Assembly (NCBI GenBank): GCA_022844405.1
Contig: JALHLV010000016.1
Location: forward strand, 30,821 to 94,820
Length of the DNA stretch: 64,000 nt
Reading direction: 5' to 3'
Source of the DNA: Sphingomonadales bacterium
Lineage (GTDB): Bacteria; Pseudomonadota; Alphaproteobacteria; SMXS01
Below, piece by piece: positions 62,519 to 64,000 of the stretch. The notes under the pieces are model-generated. The model was not told the origin of the DNA. It did no database searches and saw nothing but the letters and a program-made list of their open reading frames with translations. Within the stretch, counting starts at the first letter, position 1. Each line of letters starts with the position of its first letter. Made by a program: the position numbers and the translations under genes.

Positions 62519-62872
62519 TCAGGGTTGCCGGAACAACTCGAGTACGTCGCTGATCATGTCCTTGCTGAATGGCTTTGAGACCAGCGGCGCATCGGCATAC
62601 GCGCTCAGGACGCCATGTTGGCCGTATCCCGTGACGAAGGCGAACGGTTTGCCGCGACGGTTGAGGACCCCCGGCAGCGCGTGGGCTTTCTGTCCGTTCA
62701 GGTTGACGTCCAGAAACGCCAGGTCGAACACCTCCTCGGTCGCGAGCCGTATGGCCTGCTGCACATTGGTCGCGATGGCGACGACCGTGCAGCCCAGCTC
62801 CTCAAGGTACGCTTCCAGCAGCATGGCCACGATGGCCTCGTCCTCGACGATCAGAACGCGAAGGTTCGTCAT
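62519..62872 (-). CDS. Single-domain response regulator
   Basis: 117-residue receiver domain without output domain. Phosphoacceptor Asp is in LAFLDVNLNG, the acidic pair in IVEDEAIVA, the Thr in FVTGYG and Lys in VSKPF. The FxTGY segment resembles the FATGUY type of alphaproteobacterial stress-response receivers. It overlaps the histidine kinase gene by four bases (ATGA), so the two are a cognate pair. It likely signals by protein contact or phosphotransfer. Confidence 0.92.
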   Translation of the reverse strand: MTNLRVLIVEDEAIVAMLLEAYLEELGCTVVAIATNVQQAIRLATEEVFDLAFLDVNLNGQKAHALPGVLNRRGKPFAFVTGYGQHGVLSAYADAPLVSKPFSKDMISDVLELFRQP

Positions 62873-63855
62873 TCCAGCACGTCGACCGCAAGCGGAAGCT
62901 GGACCGTGAATACGAGACCGCCGGGCTCGAACCGCAGCGCGATGGAAGAGTCGGCGCCGCCCGCCATGGCCCGCTCGATCAGCCGCAGGCCGAACCCCTT
63001 TTTCGCGGGAGGCGAAACCTTCGGGCCGCCATGCTCCTCCCAGCGGAGGTTCAGCTGTCGTCCCCTCTGGCCGCGTTCCACCGACCAGGTGAGCGACACC
63101 CGTCCGCCCGGGACCGACAGGGCGCCATGCTTGATGGCGTTGGTGCATAGTTCGTGCAGCGTCATCGACAGGTTGGAGGCGGTCTGCGGGGAAACCCTGA
63201 TCTCGGGACCCGAGAGATCGAAATTGTCCTTGCCGGCATGGGCGATCGCCGAGTCGACGAGATCGCCGAGCGGCGCGTCCCGCCAGTTCTCGCGCGTCAG
63301 CACGTCATGCACAGCGGCGAGCGCCAGGATACGCTTCTCGAACGTCTTGGCCGAATCCGGCTTGATCTCGCCGAAGGTCTGCGCGGCGATCGATTGAATG
63401 GTGGCCAGGGTGTTCTTGACGCGGTGATTCAGTTCGTTGATCAGCAACTGCAGCCGCTCACGCGCCTGCTCCTGCTCGGTCACGTCGGTGTTCGTGCCGT
63501 ACCATCCGACGATCACGCCGTTTTCACGCAGCGGCTCAACCCGCGTCAGAAACTGCCGGTAGCTGCCGTCCGAGGCCCGCAGCGGAAAAATCATCTCGAA
63601 GAATTCGCCCTGGGAAACGGCGTGGGTCCATTTTTCCAGCATCCCGGGCAAGGTGTCGGGGTGATGCACGGACTGCCAGCCCCAACCGGCCATCTCCTCG
63701 GGGGTGGTCCCGGTATAGTCGTACCATCGCTGATTGTACCAGAAGACCCAGCCGTCCGGATGTGCCATCCAAGCCAGATTGGGCATGGAATTCGCGAGCG
63801 CCCGAAACTGCGCATAGCTGATATCCGAATCCCGATCCACGGCGTCGTCGGCCAT
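62869..63855 (-). CDS. PAS-HWE-family sensor histidine kinase
   Basis: 328-residue soluble kinase. An N-terminal PAS domain (about 15-140: LANSMPNLAWMAHPDGWVFWYNQRWYDYTG) and PAC-like segment are followed by an HWE/HisKA_2 domain: phosphoacceptor His in LNHRVKNTLATIQS (near residue 149) and W-E-type motif RWEEHGGP with GFGLRLIERAM. No transmembrane helix, so it is cytoplasmic. Start ATG 63855. It is translationally coupled to the single-domain response regulator. Ligand of the PAS domain is unknown; light or redox sensing is common in the class. Confidence 0.92.
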   Translation of the reverse strand: MADDAVDRDSDISYAQFRALANSMPNLAWMAHPDGWVFWYNQRWYDYTGTTPEEMAGWGWQSVHHPDTLPGMLEKWTHAVSQGEFFEMIFPLRASDGSYRQFLTRVEPLRENGVIVGWYGTNTDVTEQEQARERLQLLINELNHRVKNTLATIQSIAAQTFGEIKPDSAKTFEKRILALAAVHDVLTRENWRDAPLGDLVDSAIAHAGKDNFDLSGPEIRVSPQTASNLSMTLHELCTNAIKHGALSVPGGRVSLTWSVERGQRGRQLNLRWEEHGGPKVSPPAKKGFGLRLIERAMAGGADSSIALRFEPGGLVFTVQLPLAVDVLE

Positions 63856-63890
63856 CGTTTCCCCGGCTAGTGAGCCTGCTACCTCTAGCA

Positions 63891-64000
63891 GGCTGCTGAA
63901 AAAGTGTCTCGCCTTGGGGATGCGGAGATGATTCCCTATCCGGGTACGGATAGGGAGTTTCCGGGATGCGGGGCGAGGATTTAGAGAGCGGTGCGCTGTT
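63891..64000 (+). mobile_element. Insertion sequence, left end (cut by the window edge)
   Basis: GGCTGCTGAAAAAGTG at 63891 resembles the terminal inverted repeat of IS1182/IS5-like elements, and a reading frame with a transposase-like start follows at 63966. The exact left boundary and target duplication cannot be set because the right end is outside the window. The flank contains CTAG at 63885-63888. Confidence 0.6.
63966..64000 (+). CDS. Transposase, N-terminal fragment (truncated by window)
   Basis: Only 11 complete codons are visible (MRGEDLESGAL). This opening resembles the N-terminus of IS1182/IS5-type transposases. GGGAG sits eight bases upstream of ATG 63966 but inside a hairpin (arms 63933-63942 and 63947-63956), which could limit translation of read-through mRNA. 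Family assignment is tentative because of the short length. Confidence 0.5.
   Translation, partial: MRGEDLESGAL

Overview
The window is a GC-rich chromosome segment from an alphaproteobacterium. The taxonomic reading rests on several points: an NDUFS4-type complex I accessory subunit, a single-cysteine DksA, an NADP-isocitrate dehydrogenase next to recA-alaS, a GAAC-N7-GTAC (SOS-like) box before recA, an HWE histidine kinase paired with a single-domain receiver, NdvB-type beta-glucan synthesis, and a complete bacterial sphingolipid locus. The genus cannot be fixed from this sequence alone. Almost all of the window is chromosomal backbone. The only clear mobile DNA is the start of an insertion sequence at the right edge. 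A small VapBC module near 4.4 kb is visibly more A+T-rich than its surroundings.

Layout. 0-5.8 kb: recG, a Tat-exported aldo/keto reductase, a DUF6064-like membrane protein, a pyridoxamine-oxidase-fold protein, vapBC with a clear operator palindrome, and an SDR oxidoreductase. 5.8-18.8 kb: a sphingolipid island. It holds a ceramide-synthase-like GNAT protein, a fatty-acid-hydroxylase-family enzyme, a MOP-type flippase, LptG and LptF, a DUF2141 protein, a lipid kinase, a nucleotidyltransferase-like protein, serine palmitoyltransferase, its acyl carrier protein, a CerR-like reductase and an acyl-ACP synthetase. 18.9-24.9 kb: recX, DUF192, an unusual cyanophycin-synthetase-like ATP-grasp enzyme coupled to a sulfotransferase, then tRNA-Pro, NDUFS4, tRNA-Arg and a double-ACT regulator. 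24.9-35.5 kb: a TonB siderophore receptor behind Fur-like sites, MlaC, a CorC/HlyC protein, a 978-residue membrane-anchored coiled-coil protein, NnrU, and a MoxR/CoxE-type pair. 35.7-43.6 kb: dksA, recA, alaS, a cyclic-nucleotide-gated type K+ channel, icd, and a LOG-family gene. 43.7-46.5 kb: a membrane-anchored periplasmic protein and two related SH3-like secreted proteins. 46.9-51.4 kb: an Atm1-type ABC exporter, psd, pssA and a terpene-cyclase-fold protein. 51.4-64 kb: TauE, enoyl-CoA hydratase, an NTF2-like protein, a GH17/GT2 beta-glucan pair, VOC, an LLM oxidoreductase, alr, a two-component pair, and the IS end.

A large share of the window serves the cell envelope: sphingolipids with likely export, phosphatidylethanolamine (psd/pssA), beta-1,3-glucans, MlaC lipid traffic and alanine racemase. 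The most interesting units are the sphingolipid island with built-in LptF/LptG and flippase genes, and the two-gene ATP-grasp/sulfotransferase operon, whose ligase keeps a full ATP-grasp core but has lost the P-loop of its Mur-ligase-like domain.
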